The notes below the pieces were generated by a model. It was given only the letters and a program-made list of their open reading frames with translations, had not been told where the DNA came from and did not search any database. Below, in pieces: positions 1 through 7,552 of a DNA stretch of 53,976 nt. Source of the stretch: CAYFQH01 sp964345215 (GTDB lineage Bacteria; Bacillota; Clostridia; Christensenellales; Aristaeellaceae). The position numbers and the translations under genes are program-made. Every line of letters starts with the position of its first letter. Positions within the stretch are counted from its first letter, which is position 1. The DNA is taken from positions 1 through 53,976 of the forward strand of contig CAYFQH010000007.1 of assembly GCA_964345215.1 (NCBI GenBank). The letters run 5' to 3'.

Positions 1-315
1 GGCAAAAGCGTAGGCTGCGGGTACCATTACGATCATTTGAATCACAATAATGCTAAGGGTAATGACAACGCTGTTTTTAGCATAGTTCAAAAGGTTCATT
101 TTTTCAAAAATAGATTGATAAGATTCCAGTGTGAAGGTTTGCGGCCATAAAGTAGGTGGCATTTGAATGGATTCGTTGTACGTTTTAAAAGAGGTAATAA
201 ACATCCAGTAGAAGGGGAAGAGAAACAGCAAAATTATAAAAAGTTTAAAAATATCCAAAGGCAGTTGGGGCAGGTAACGCTTGAATTTTCCCAGTCGATC
301 ATTGTTTTTCATCAT
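1..315 (-). CDS. Carbohydrate ABC transporter permease, MalG/UgpE type (partial, N-terminal part)
   Basis: Only the first 105 codons are in the window; the gene runs off the left edge. The start is the ATG at 315, preceded by an AAGGGGAGG ribosome site (321-329). The peptide has a basic N-terminus, a first hydrophobic membrane segment (about residues 20-40, containing FPFYWMFITSFK), a periplasmic-side stretch rich in Pro and Thr, and the start of a second membrane segment. The FYWMFITSFK region is typical of the second permease of CUT1 sugar importers (MalG/UgpE/LacG). It lies 15 bp downstream of the partner permease and is the third gene of the minus-strand operon. The binding protein is not visible and probably lies beyond the edge. 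Substrate is inferred only from neighbours (sugar or glycerol phosphate). Confidence 0.85.
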   Translation of the reverse strand, partial: MMKNNDRLGKFKRYLPQLPLDIFKLFIILLFLFPFYWMFITSFKTYNESIQMPPTLWPQTFTLESYQSIFEKMNLLNYAKNSVVITLSIIVIQMIVMVPAAYAFA

Positions 316-329
316 TATACCTCCCCTTC

Positions 330-1259
330 CTATTGGTAATGGACTTTTTTCTCAAGCCCTTTAAAGTAAAACACAGTTAAAATCATCAAAATAACCATGA
401 GTACAACGCCGGCAGCAGAACCAATGCCTAATTTTTTATGAGCAAAGGCGTATTGATAAATATAACGGGAGATAACTTCCGTAGAGGTGCCGGGGCCCCC
501 GTTTGTCATAACATTAATGGAGTCAAATACCTTAAAGGAACTGATGGTAATGGTGATGAGCAAAAAGAAAAGCTGGGGAGAGAGCATGGGCAGGGTGATT
601 TTAAAAAAGGTTTTAAAGCGCCCGGTGTCGTCAAGCTCTGCTGCTTCATATATTTCAGAAGGAATAGACTTCATGGCTGATAACAAAATCAGTGCATAAT
701 AGCCGATAGACTTCCAAACGTTTACAATCACCACGCTAATCATGGCCGTGTCGGAGCTGTTCAGCCAGCGCAGGGGCGGAAGGTTGAAAAAGCCCAGCAC
801 CACGTTTAAAAGGCCGTAGCTGTTTTGATCCATAATCCAAGACCAGATAAAAGCGCAAGAAATGGACGCAATCAAGTGAGGGGTAAAAAAGGCGGTTCGG
901 GCAAAATTGTTAATACGCCGGTCTTTTTTCATCCAAAGGGCAAAAAGCAGAGACAGGCCGATTAAAAGAACAACCACCATAACCGTATAGTAGGCGGTAT
1001 TTTTAAGGGCGACCAAAAAGTCTGTTTTTACAAAAAAGATGGTTCGGTAGTTGCCTAAGCCCACAAACTTTTTTGTTGGGTTGATGATTGTACCATCGTA
1101 TAAACTTAAGTAAATAGTGTTTACAATAGGGTAAAAGGTAAAAACGAGCAAAAACGCAATGGCAGGAAAAACCATTACATAGGGAAGCCAGGGTTTTTTG
1201 CCCAAAGTGCTTGGGGCAGCATTGTTCACTGCCTTGGCCTGTCTCTTATCTTTGGACAT
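330..1259 (-). CDS. Carbohydrate ABC transporter permease, MalF/UgpA type
   Basis: Inner-membrane permease of a CUT1-type importer, 309 residues. It has about six membrane segments: one near residues 25-45, then the block that ends with the conserved EAA loop. That loop reads EIYEAAELDDTGRFKTFFKI and docks the ATPase. The C-terminal NGGPGTSTEVISRYIYQYAF is a hallmark of the UgpA/MalF-like family. I chose the ATG at 1259 rather than the upstream in-frame ATG at 1277, because AGGAGG sits just 5' of it; this start overlaps the end of the ATPase gene by 14 bp, which suggests translational coupling. Substrate is uncertain: the family carries oligosaccharides, sn-glycerol-3-phosphate or polyols. 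The neighbouring DeoR regulator and glycerol-1-phosphate dehydrogenase make a glycerol-phosphate-like substrate plausible. Confidence 0.9.
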   Translation of the reverse strand: MSKDKRQAKAVNNAAPSTLGKKPWLPYVMVFPAIAFLLVFTFYPIVNTIYLSLYDGTIINPTKKFVGLGNYRTIFFVKTDFLVALKNTAYYTVMVVVLLIGLSLLFALWMKKDRRINNFARTAFFTPHLIASISCAFIWSWIMDQNSYGLLNVVLGFFNLPPLRWLNSSDTAMISVVIVNVWKSIGYYALILLSAMKSIPSEIYEAAELDDTGRFKTFFKITLPMLSPQLFFLLITITISSFKVFDSINVMTNGGPGTSTEVISRYIYQYAFAHKKLGIGSAAGVVLMVILMILTVFYFKGLEKKVHYQ

Positions 1260-2304
1260 CACTATAACCTCCTGCAAGGGTCAGGTTTTTTTCAAAGCTT
1301 GGGTTGTTATCCCGGCGAATCCGCTGACCGTCGGCATCAAAAAAGTATAAATGGTCTGCATCAATGCTGATAATGACATCGTCGTTCCATTCAAAAGATT
1401 CGTCTAAGCTTTTTACCATAATGGTATCCTTTGAAAGCTGCACTTTATACAGGGTTTCAGAACCCAGCATTTCTCTTGTAATAATTTTACCTTTTCGCTG
1501 ATATAAGGCAGCCGTAGGCTCTTGGGAAAGAACAATTTTTTCAGGCCTGAAGCCTAATTGCAGCCCACCGTCAATACGTAAAATATTCATGGGGGGGGTA
1601 CCGATAAATTGAGCAGCAAACACGTTGTTCGGGTCGTTGTAAATCACCTCAGGGGAGGCCTGCTGCTGAATTTTACCCTTATCCATCAAAACAATTAAAT
1701 CGGCCATGGCCATGGCCTCTACCTGGTCGTGGGTAACATAGATAAAGGTCGTTTGGAGCCGTTTGTGCATTTCAATTAGCTCGGTGCGCATGGCAACACG
1801 CAGTTTGGCATCCAGGTTGGATAAGGGTTCGTCCATTAAAAAGACCTTAGGCTCCTTTACCATGGCCCGGGCCAGGGCAATACGCTGGCGCTGGCCGCCG
1901 GACAAAGTGGAGGGCTTACGGCTTAAATACTCGGTTAAACCAACAGAGTGAGAAACTTCGGCAATGAGTTGCTCTCTTTTTTCCTTGGGTACTTTTTTGT
2001 TCTTTAGGCCAAACTCAATATTATCCCGAACGGTCATGGTGGGGTAGATGGCATAGTTTTGAAAAACCATTGCAACATCCCGTTTGCCAGGGACCAAGTA
2101 GGTAATCTCTTTATCATCCATTAAAATTTTACCGCTGGTGGCCGGGCCAATTCCAGCAATCATCCGCAGCAAGGTGGTTTTTCCGCAGCCGGAAGGACCA
2201 ACCAAAACGGTGAACTTCCCATCAGGAATGAGCAAATTTAAATCTTCTATAATCTTTGCATTTCCAAAGGATTTTCCAACATGTTCAAGACGAATTTCAG
2301 CCAT
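1246..2304 (-). CDS. ABC transporter ATP-binding protein, UgpC/MsmX/MalK type
   Basis: ATPase subunit of the importer, 352 residues. Walker A is GPSGCGKTT (about residues 37-45), the Q-loop follows in MVFQNYAIYP, the signature is LSGGQRQR, Walker B is VFLMDEPLSNLD and the switch His is in YVTHDQVEAMAMAD. The C-terminal third carries the TOBE/MalK regulatory domain (FIGTPPMNIL, LGFRPEKI), which places it with UgpC/MsmX/MalK rather than with exporters. Members of this group can serve several permease pairs. It is the first gene of the operon and has a consensus promoter 54-82 bp upstream. Length is normal for the family. I leave the symbol blank because the substrate cannot be read from the sequence. 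Confidence 0.93.
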   Translation of the reverse strand: MAEIRLEHVGKSFGNAKIIEDLNLLIPDGKFTVLVGPSGCGKTTLLRMIAGIGPATSGKILMDDKEITYLVPGKRDVAMVFQNYAIYPTMTVRDNIEFGLKNKKVPKEKREQLIAEVSHSVGLTEYLSRKPSTLSGGQRQRIALARAMVKEPKVFLMDEPLSNLDAKLRVAMRTELIEMHKRLQTTFIYVTHDQVEAMAMADLIVLMDKGKIQQQASPEVIYNDPNNVFAAQFIGTPPMNILRIDGGLQLGFRPEKIVLSQEPTAALYQRKGKIITREMLGSETLYKVQLSKDTIMVKSLDESFEWNDDVIISIDADHLYFFDADGQRIRRDNNPSFEKNLTLAGGYSDVQR

Positions 2305-2357
2305 AATCCACTAACCCCTTTGTCTATTTCCAAATTTTCATAGTTGCACGTCATTTA

Positions 2358-2386
2358 ATTATACCAAGCAGCAATGGGAATGTCAA
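2358..2386 (-). promoter_or_regulatory. Sigma-A-type promoter of the sugar ABC operon
   Basis: Read on the minus strand: TTGACA (2386-2381), a 17-bp spacer ending in TGG, and TATAAT (2363-2358). Both hexamers are perfect and the TG gives an extended -10. The predicted start near 2351 leaves a leader of roughly 47 nt before the ATPase ATG at 2304. The importer therefore has its own promoter and need not be read through from the deoR-family gene. Confidence 0.85.
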
Positions 2387-2469
2387 GAATCGGCGGAGAA
2401 GTTTGAAAGTGATCAGCAAGGGCAACAAGTATGCGCAGCAATGAGCAAGAACTTCCTTAATGCCTAAAG

Positions 2470-3246
2470 TCAAGAAGAGGTTTTTGGATAAATGAGCTTG
2501 ACCCTTTCTTTTTGGAAGAAGGAAATCCACTGGGAAGAAGGCTTTTCGTTGGTGATAACGCAGTCGATTTTAGAAATATCGCATACATGAAGGTAGGAAA
2601 CAAGGTCAAACTTAGTAGAATCGCAAAGAAAAACTGCCCGCCTGCAGCTTTTAAGCATTTGCATCTTCATCGAAGCATCCTCATCGTTTACCTCTGTAAT
2701 GCCCTTTTCCATTGATAAAGAGCGGGCAGAAAAGAACAGAAAGTCGCAAGTAAAGCTGGTCAGCCGCTCTTGAGCAGCTGAACCTAAGAAGCTGCGGTTA
2801 AAGGTATTCATCCAGCCGCCGGTACAGCATATTTCGGCGGAAGGCAGGGTGTCTAAACAGTCTAAGGCCGCCTGGGCACTGTTGGTAACTACTTTTAAAT
2901 TGTTCTTGTTTTTTAAATGCTTAATCATGCTGGCTGTGGTGCTGGTGCCGTCCAGCAAAATAAACATATCGTCTTTTACCAGGGCGGCGGCCATTTTGCC
3001 AATGATGTTTTTGGCTCCTTTGTTTTCGTAGCTGCGCACAGCATAGGGTATTTCCGTGTTATGCTGCTCAATAAGCACGGCGCCGCCATAGGTACGGCGC
3101 AGCATACCCTCAGCCTCCAACTGGGTAAAATCCCTGCGGATGGTGGAGGGGCTTACGTTGTATTGTTTAGATAAGTCGCTGACCAAGACCGCCTTTTTCT
3201 CCCGTAGTTCTCGAATGATGTATTCTACTCTTTCTAGGTTTAGCAT
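2470..3246 (-). CDS. DeoR/GlpR-family transcriptional regulator
   Basis: Cytoplasmic DNA-binding repressor of sugar or polyol metabolism, 258 residues. The N-terminal DeoR helix-turn-helix spans about residues 5-58 (VSDLSKQYNVSPSTIRRDFTQLE), followed by the family-typical EGMLRRTYGGAV. The C-terminal DeoRC effector domain has DDMFILLDGTSTTASMIKHL and VVTNSAQAAL, the phosphosugar-binding type. I chose the ATG at 3246 because AAGGAG lies 11 nt upstream. It is divergent from the glycerol-1-phosphate dehydrogenase and upstream of the ABC operon on the same strand, so it probably controls both in response to a phosphorylated sugar or polyol. The effector is inference. Confidence 0.92.
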   Translation of the reverse strand: MLNLERVEYIIRELREKKAVLVSDLSKQYNVSPSTIRRDFTQLEAEGMLRRTYGGAVLIEQHNTEIPYAVRSYENKGAKNIIGKMAAALVKDDMFILLDGTSTTASMIKHLKNKNNLKVVTNSAQAALDCLDTLPSAEICCTGGWMNTFNRSFLGSAAQERLTSFTCDFLFFSARSLSMEKGITEVNDEDASMKMQMLKSCRRAVFLCDSTKFDLVSYLHVCDISKIDCVITNEKPSSQWISFFQKERVKLIYPKTSS

Positions 3247-3293
3247 GAAGTAATACGCTCCTTGCTGCACGATTGTGCCATATTGATGCTTAT

Positions 3294-3322
3294 AGTATGC
3301 TGTTTAAATGCTCATTTGTCAA
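3294..3322 (-). promoter_or_regulatory. Promoter of the deoR-family gene
   Basis: On the minus strand: perfect TTGACA (3322-3317), a 17-bp spacer and CATACT (3299-3294). It lies in the divergent region shared with the dehydrogenase gene, a natural place for autoregulation. I found no clear operator repeat. Confidence 0.6.
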
Positions 3323-3357
3323 TTATACCGCCTTTTCTTTTCCATTGGATTAAACCA

Positions 3358-3366
3358 TGATATGAT
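3358..3366 (+). promoter_or_regulatory. Extended -10 element for the glycerol-1-phosphate dehydrogenase gene
   Basis: TGA-TATGAT fits an extended -10 box. The -35 region 17 bp upstream is weak (TTTTCC). The resulting leader is about 45 nt. This weak promoter, back to back with the regulator's promoter, suggests regulated expression. Confidence 0.4.
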
Positions 3367-3417
3367 AAAATAAAAGAGAAACTTTGCAAACAACCGGAAT
3401 TGAAAGGAGCATACACC

Positions 3418-4767
3418 ATGAGTCAAAACCAACGTAAACAGCTAAACGAGTACCTGACCCCCTTCCAATGCAGCTGCGGAAAAGAGCATAAAACTGCATT
3501 AAACCACATTGCTATAGGACAGGGAGTAGTAAAGCATGTACCCGCTTGGCTAAAAGAAAAAGGCTACCAAAAAATCTATATTATTGCCGATGAAACCACC
3601 GACAAAATTGCCGGAGAAAAGGTTCGAGCCTTGCTTGAAGAAGCGTCCATTCCTTTTGTGTACTCTCTTATCCCCCATAAAGAAGTGGTGCCCGAAGAAG
3701 AGGTGCTGGGCGGCCTTTTAATGCGCTTTCATCCTACCTGTGATTTTGTGCTGGGTGTTGGAAGCGGTACCATTAACGACATTAGCCGTTTTATCAGCTT
3801 TCAAACAGGCAAGGCCTACGGCATTGTGGCAACAGCCCCTTCCATGGATGGCTATGCTTCCACTGTAGCACCGCTGATTACCAATAATTTAAAAACCACC
3901 TACGAAGCCCAGGTGCCTTCGGCTATTTTTGGTGATACCCTTATAATGCAAACAGCACCGGAAAATATGATTGCTGCCGGTTTTGGAGATATTTTAGGCA
4001 AGTATACCTGCCTTTGCGACTGGAAGCTTTCGGCTATTGTAAATGGTGAATATTATTGCCCTGTGGTCAATGGTATGATGGAAGAAGCGCTTCAGCGCAC
4101 CATCGACTGTAAGGATAAAATGAAGGAAAAAGATCCCGATGCCATGCAGGATTTAATGGAAGCCCTTGTTTTAGCCGGTATTGCCATGAGCTATGCGGGC
4201 AACTCCCGGCCGGCTTCCGGTTGCGAGCATCACTTATCGCACTTTTGGGAGATGAACTTCCTCTTTACCGGAAAAAAAGCGGTGCTTCATGGTACGAAAG
4301 TGGGTATCGGTACCATTTTAGCCTTGCGCCTGTACGAAAAACTGGCGAAGGAAAAACTTGATTTTAAAGCCATTTTAAATACCCCGGCTATCCCTATGGA
4401 TGCTGCCTGGGAAAAGGAAATTCACCGTGCCTTTGATAAAGCGGCTTCAGAAATTATTACCCTTGAGCATAAAGCTCATAAAAATGCTCCGGAAAAACGC
4501 AACGAGCGATTAAGGGCCTATGAAGCCCATCGGGACGAAATTCAGGCTCTTATTGAAAAGCTGCCTGCTCCTCAGGAAATTTCTGCTCTTCTAAAAGAGG
4601 TAGGGGGCATAACAAAGCCCCAGGAGATTGGCCTTGAAAAGCAAGTGGTGGAAGACAGTATTTTATATGCCAAAGAAGTACGTGACCGGTACACTCTTTT
4701 ACAATACTTGTGGGATACAAACTTGTTAACTCCTTATGCAAAAGCGGTTGCAGAGGAATACCGCTAA
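3418..4767 (+). CDS. egsA: sn-Glycerol-1-phosphate dehydrogenase (AraM/EgsA family)
   Basis: Catalyses NAD(P)H-dependent reduction of dihydroxyacetone phosphate to sn-glycerol-1-phosphate, or the reverse. Fold: iron/zinc-dependent alcohol-dehydrogenase/DHQ-synthase-like. The 449-residue protein has the nucleotide-binding GVGSGTINDISRF, the substrate loop TAPSMDGYAST, and the metal-binding region: Asp in GFGDILGKY, His in SGCEHHLSHFWEM and His in LHGTKVGIGT. These match the AraM/EgsA pattern. It is some 50 residues longer than B. subtilis AraM as I remember it, with the extra length at the C-terminus. Start at the ATG at 3418, with GAAAGGAG just upstream; an in-frame TTG at 3400 is less likely. 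A strong terminator follows. The link to the DeoR regulator and ABC importer suggests uptake and interconversion of a glycerol or sugar phosphate. Confidence 0.9.
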   Translation: MSQNQRKQLNEYLTPFQCSCGKEHKTALNHIAIGQGVVKHVPAWLKEKGYQKIYIIADETTDKIAGEKVRALLEEASIPFVYSLIPHKEVVPEEEVLGGLLMRFHPTCDFVLGVGSGTINDISRFISFQTGKAYGIVATAPSMDGYASTVAPLITNNLKTTYEAQVPSAIFGDTLIMQTAPENMIAAGFGDILGKYTCLCDWKLSAIVNGEYYCPVVNGMMEEALQRTIDCKDKMKEKDPDAMQDLMEALVLAGIAMSYAGNSRPASGCEHHLSHFWEMNFLFTGKKAVLHGTKVGIGTILALRLYEKLAKEKLDFKAILNTPAIPMDAAWEKEIHRAFDKAASEIITLEHKAHKNAPEKRNERLRAYEAHRDEIQALIEKLPAPQEISALLKEVGGITKPQEIGLEKQVVEDSILYAKEVRDRYTLLQYLWDTNLLTPYAKAVAEEYR

Positions 4768-4797
4768 ACAAAGGCGGATAAAAATGGAAGTAAACCC

Positions 4798-4826
4798 AAA
4801 AAAGGAAGCAATCAGCTTCCTTTTTT
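4798..4826 (+). terminator. Intrinsic terminator after the glycerol-1-phosphate dehydrogenase gene
   Basis: Perfect stem AAAAAAGGAAGC / GCTTCCTTTTTT with a 5-nt loop (AATCA), ending in a run of six T. Confidence 0.92.
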
Positions 4827-4928
4827 GATTTACAATGGGATAGAAATAGTGGAAAATTGAAAAAGGGGAATAAAAAGCCCTTGTATTTCGTTTACAATAA
4901 TGAGAGAACATAAAAAGAAGGAGATGAA

Positions 4929-6302
4929 ATGGCGAAAAAGACCCTTGCCTTCTTTCTTGCTTTATGCTTGGCAGTAGCCTTGACAGCTTTAGGGGAAGAA
5001 GAAATTGTGCTAAAAATTTCCGCTGTACCCGACTTTCTCGAGCAGGAACCGGAGTTTTTTAAAAAGCAGCACCCGAATGTAACAATTCAGGTGGATGGGG
5101 GCTATAATATACCCCCCCAGGCACTGGCCCAGGCCATGCTCACAAAAGATCAGGCTTACGATATGTACGTTATACGCTACGATGCAGGGGGTTTTGATCA
5201 GCTGGTAAATAAAGAGTATGTGGTTAACTTAGCGGCCTATCCTCAAATCACTGAAAAGATAGAAAAAATGTACTCTTATTTACAACAATCCCTTCAAACA
5301 CAAGGCTTTATAGGGGGCATAATGGTGGGCCTAAATCGTTTTGGCATGGGCTATTACCCCAACAATATGAAGGCTGTTGGTTTGGAGGAGGAGGATGTGC
5401 CCCAAACTTATGAAGAGGTGATTGACTTTGCCCTTTGGTGGAACCAAGAAGGCAAGGCACAAAACCCAGGTTATGTGTTTTTAAGAGGGAGTGAAGATTT
5501 TAAGGAGCGGTTTGTTGATCAAATGATTCAAAGCTATACCCAGCAAGCAGCCTATCAAAACACCGTGCCAGATTTTACCGACCCTGGCTTTTTGGCAACC
5601 CTTGAAAAATTGGAAACCTTTGATGACGACTTTATTAAGGAAGAGATGCGCCAAAGCGGGGAAATGAATTTTATAGACCAAGCCTTGCTAGACGATGGAG
5701 CCAACTGGACTGACCTATCCGGCATGCCCGGAGCCTTGGAACCTTTGCCCCTAACTTTTGGGCAGCAGCAAAAAACCATGTACGGCATTCGGGGTATTGT
5801 GCTGTTTATTAATCCAAACAGCCCCCATATTGACCTTTGCGTAGACTATATTGAAAACGATATGAACCATTTATCAACGGAGCAAACCATTCTTTTGTTC
5901 AGCGGCAGTTACCAAGGGGTGGAAAGGGAAGGTTACCAGGAAGAACGGCAGCAGCTGCTGGAGGGAATAGGCCGCATGGAAGAAGAGTTAAAAATAGCTG
6001 CAGAATATGAAAAGGCACCTCTTGAAGAAAAAATTGCCAAATGGAATAAAGCTGTTCAATCATCCCAAGAGGGCCGGTGGGCCATTTCTCCTTACGCAAC
6101 ACAAAATTATCAAAACTTAATTGAGCAAGAAGCCCTGTTTATCATTCCCCAAGGGATTTTAACCGACTTGGCCGTGGGCACTCAAGGAGGGGACCAGCTT
6201 GAAAAAATGATCCAAAATTTTTGTCGGGGGCAACAAACGGCCCAAAGCCTGGGGACTGAATTAAACCGGGTGGTTCATATAATTTTACTTGAAAGCCAGT
6301 AG
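4929..6302 (+). CDS. Secreted extracellular solute-binding-like protein (orphan, copy 1)
   Basis: 457 residues with a Sec signal peptide (MAKKTLAFFLALCLAVALTA, cleavage probably near LG-EEE) and no lipobox Cys. The mature part resembles family-1 extracellular solute-binding proteins: an early beta-strand segment, YDMYVIRYDAGGFDQLV, and later the domain-2 motif TYEEVIDFALWW. About residues 330-375 form a Glu/Lys-rich likely coiled coil, which ordinary binding proteins lack, followed by WAISPYATQNYQNLI. The protein two genes downstream has the same order of segments and is a paralogue. No permease or ATPase is adjacent, so a role in import is unproven; a sensing or surface role is possible. The start has a GAAGGAG site 5' of the ATG. 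Confidence 0.75.
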   Translation: MAKKTLAFFLALCLAVALTALGEEEIVLKISAVPDFLEQEPEFFKKQHPNVTIQVDGGYNIPPQALAQAMLTKDQAYDMYVIRYDAGGFDQLVNKEYVVNLAAYPQITEKIEKMYSYLQQSLQTQGFIGGIMVGLNRFGMGYYPNNMKAVGLEEEDVPQTYEEVIDFALWWNQEGKAQNPGYVFLRGSEDFKERFVDQMIQSYTQQAAYQNTVPDFTDPGFLATLEKLETFDDDFIKEEMRQSGEMNFIDQALLDDGANWTDLSGMPGALEPLPLTFGQQQKTMYGIRGIVLFINPNSPHIDLCVDYIENDMNHLSTEQTILLFSGSYQGVEREGYQEERQQLLEGIGRMEEELKIAAEYEKAPLEEKIAKWNKAVQSSQEGRWAISPYATQNYQNLIEQEALFIIPQGILTDLAVGTQGGDQLEKMIQNFCRGQQTAQSLGTELNRVVHIILLESQ

Positions 6303-6333
6303 AATAAAAAAACAATAAAGGGAGGATAACATA

Positions 6334-7521
6334 ATGAAATTAAACCGTATATTTAAAAAAGCAACCCTGGTTATGGCTCTTGTTTTGCTTTTGATCCCCA
6401 TAAACAGCCTGGCTTTTAACCTGGGGGAAACCGAAAGAGTAAACCTTACCATTACAGATCAAATTATAATAGATGCTACAGCCTTTTGACCGGCCAAGGA
6501 CAGCTATCCTATATACGAAATGGACTGGATTACGCCTAAAGAAGTAAGTGAAGGGCTTCTTGATAACCGGCTTTTATTTGCCCAAGAAGATAATCCAACC
6601 CTTAATACCACGGAAGATGAACTTATTTACACCACTGTCGGTGGAACGGAGCTAAGGGTTGATAGGGGAAGAATTGACTATACCGCCAGCTCTTTTTTGC
6701 CTTACAAGGAGATTGGTTTAATTTTAACCAATGCAACCCATATTAACGGCGGCCATGATCTTGAGGGTAACTCTCTTTGGAATTTTGAGCAAAACCCTGC
6801 CCAAGGGGTGGCCTTTCCGAAGGATATAGAAGGCGTTTTAGCCCAAGATGCCTGGGAGCAAACCCTTTCGGTTGTTCAAAGTGCCGGGGTGAACATCCAA
6901 TGTAAACCTTATTTATTTCAGGCTTTTACCAAAGAGGATTTAAAAGCCTGGGATCAAAAACTGCGTGTGAATGACGATGCCTATAAAACAGACCTGGGCT
7001 ATGTAGATATGAAAAGTACCCTAGAAAACGTGGAGGATGTATACTATATTTGCTTTACCCTGGTCCTGGATGACTTATATGTTTTTGGTTCGGCCTTTGA
7101 CTTTAGTATTCCTACTCGGGGTGATTATTTGGATCACTTGCAGGTGTATGGCAGTGCCGTTGTTTCAAAAAACGGGATTGAAAGCTTTTCTTTTAGCGCA
7201 CCTGTGAAATTAAAGGCGGCAGGGGAGCCTATTGCCCTTGCTGAACCTGATTTTAGCACTTGGGTACAACAAGCCACGAAGGACTATGAAATAGAAGAGA
7301 TGGATACCATTAAGCAGATATATCTAAGCTATATTGTAGATGTGGATAAAAACAATAACCTTAGGGCAAAACCTTATTGGATGCTGGTTTATGAATCCCC
7401 CATGGAGTGGGAAAACGAAAAAGGAAAAATGGAAAGGCATATCAGTACCGATGTTTACCGCTTTGACCCTGTAACGGGTTTAACCCATACCGAAGCCCAG
7501 TATGCTTCCCGTAACCAATAA
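6334..7521 (+). pseudogene. Secreted protein gene interrupted by an in-frame TGA (DUF6034-like)
   Basis: Reading from the ATG at 6334 (GGGAGGATAAC ribosome site just upstream) gives a signal peptide (MKLNRIFKKATLVMALVLLL), then VNLTITDQIIIDATAF, then TGA at 6487-6489. The same frame continues without a break for 344 more codons (PAKDSYPIYEMDWITPKE onwards) to a stop at 7519. The two halves fit as one protein of about 395 residues with no frameshift. The short beta-strand opening and the overall composition recall DUF6034 lipoproteins of Clostridia, but the match is from memory and weak. It lies between two paralogous binding-protein genes, all on one strand. Possible causes are a recent nonsense mutation, a sequencing error, or recoding, the last being least likely. 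Confidence 0.7.
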
Positions 7522-7552
7522 ATGGAAGCAACAAGAAAGAAGAATACACAAT

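Noticed and set aside
6487..6489. Selenocysteine or TGA-as-tryptophan recoding in the secreted-protein gene
   Set aside because: TGA ends normal genes in the window (22720, 25318, 34496), Trp is coded by TGG, and no clear bSECIS stem follows; only a short AGGA/TCCT pair lies downstream.
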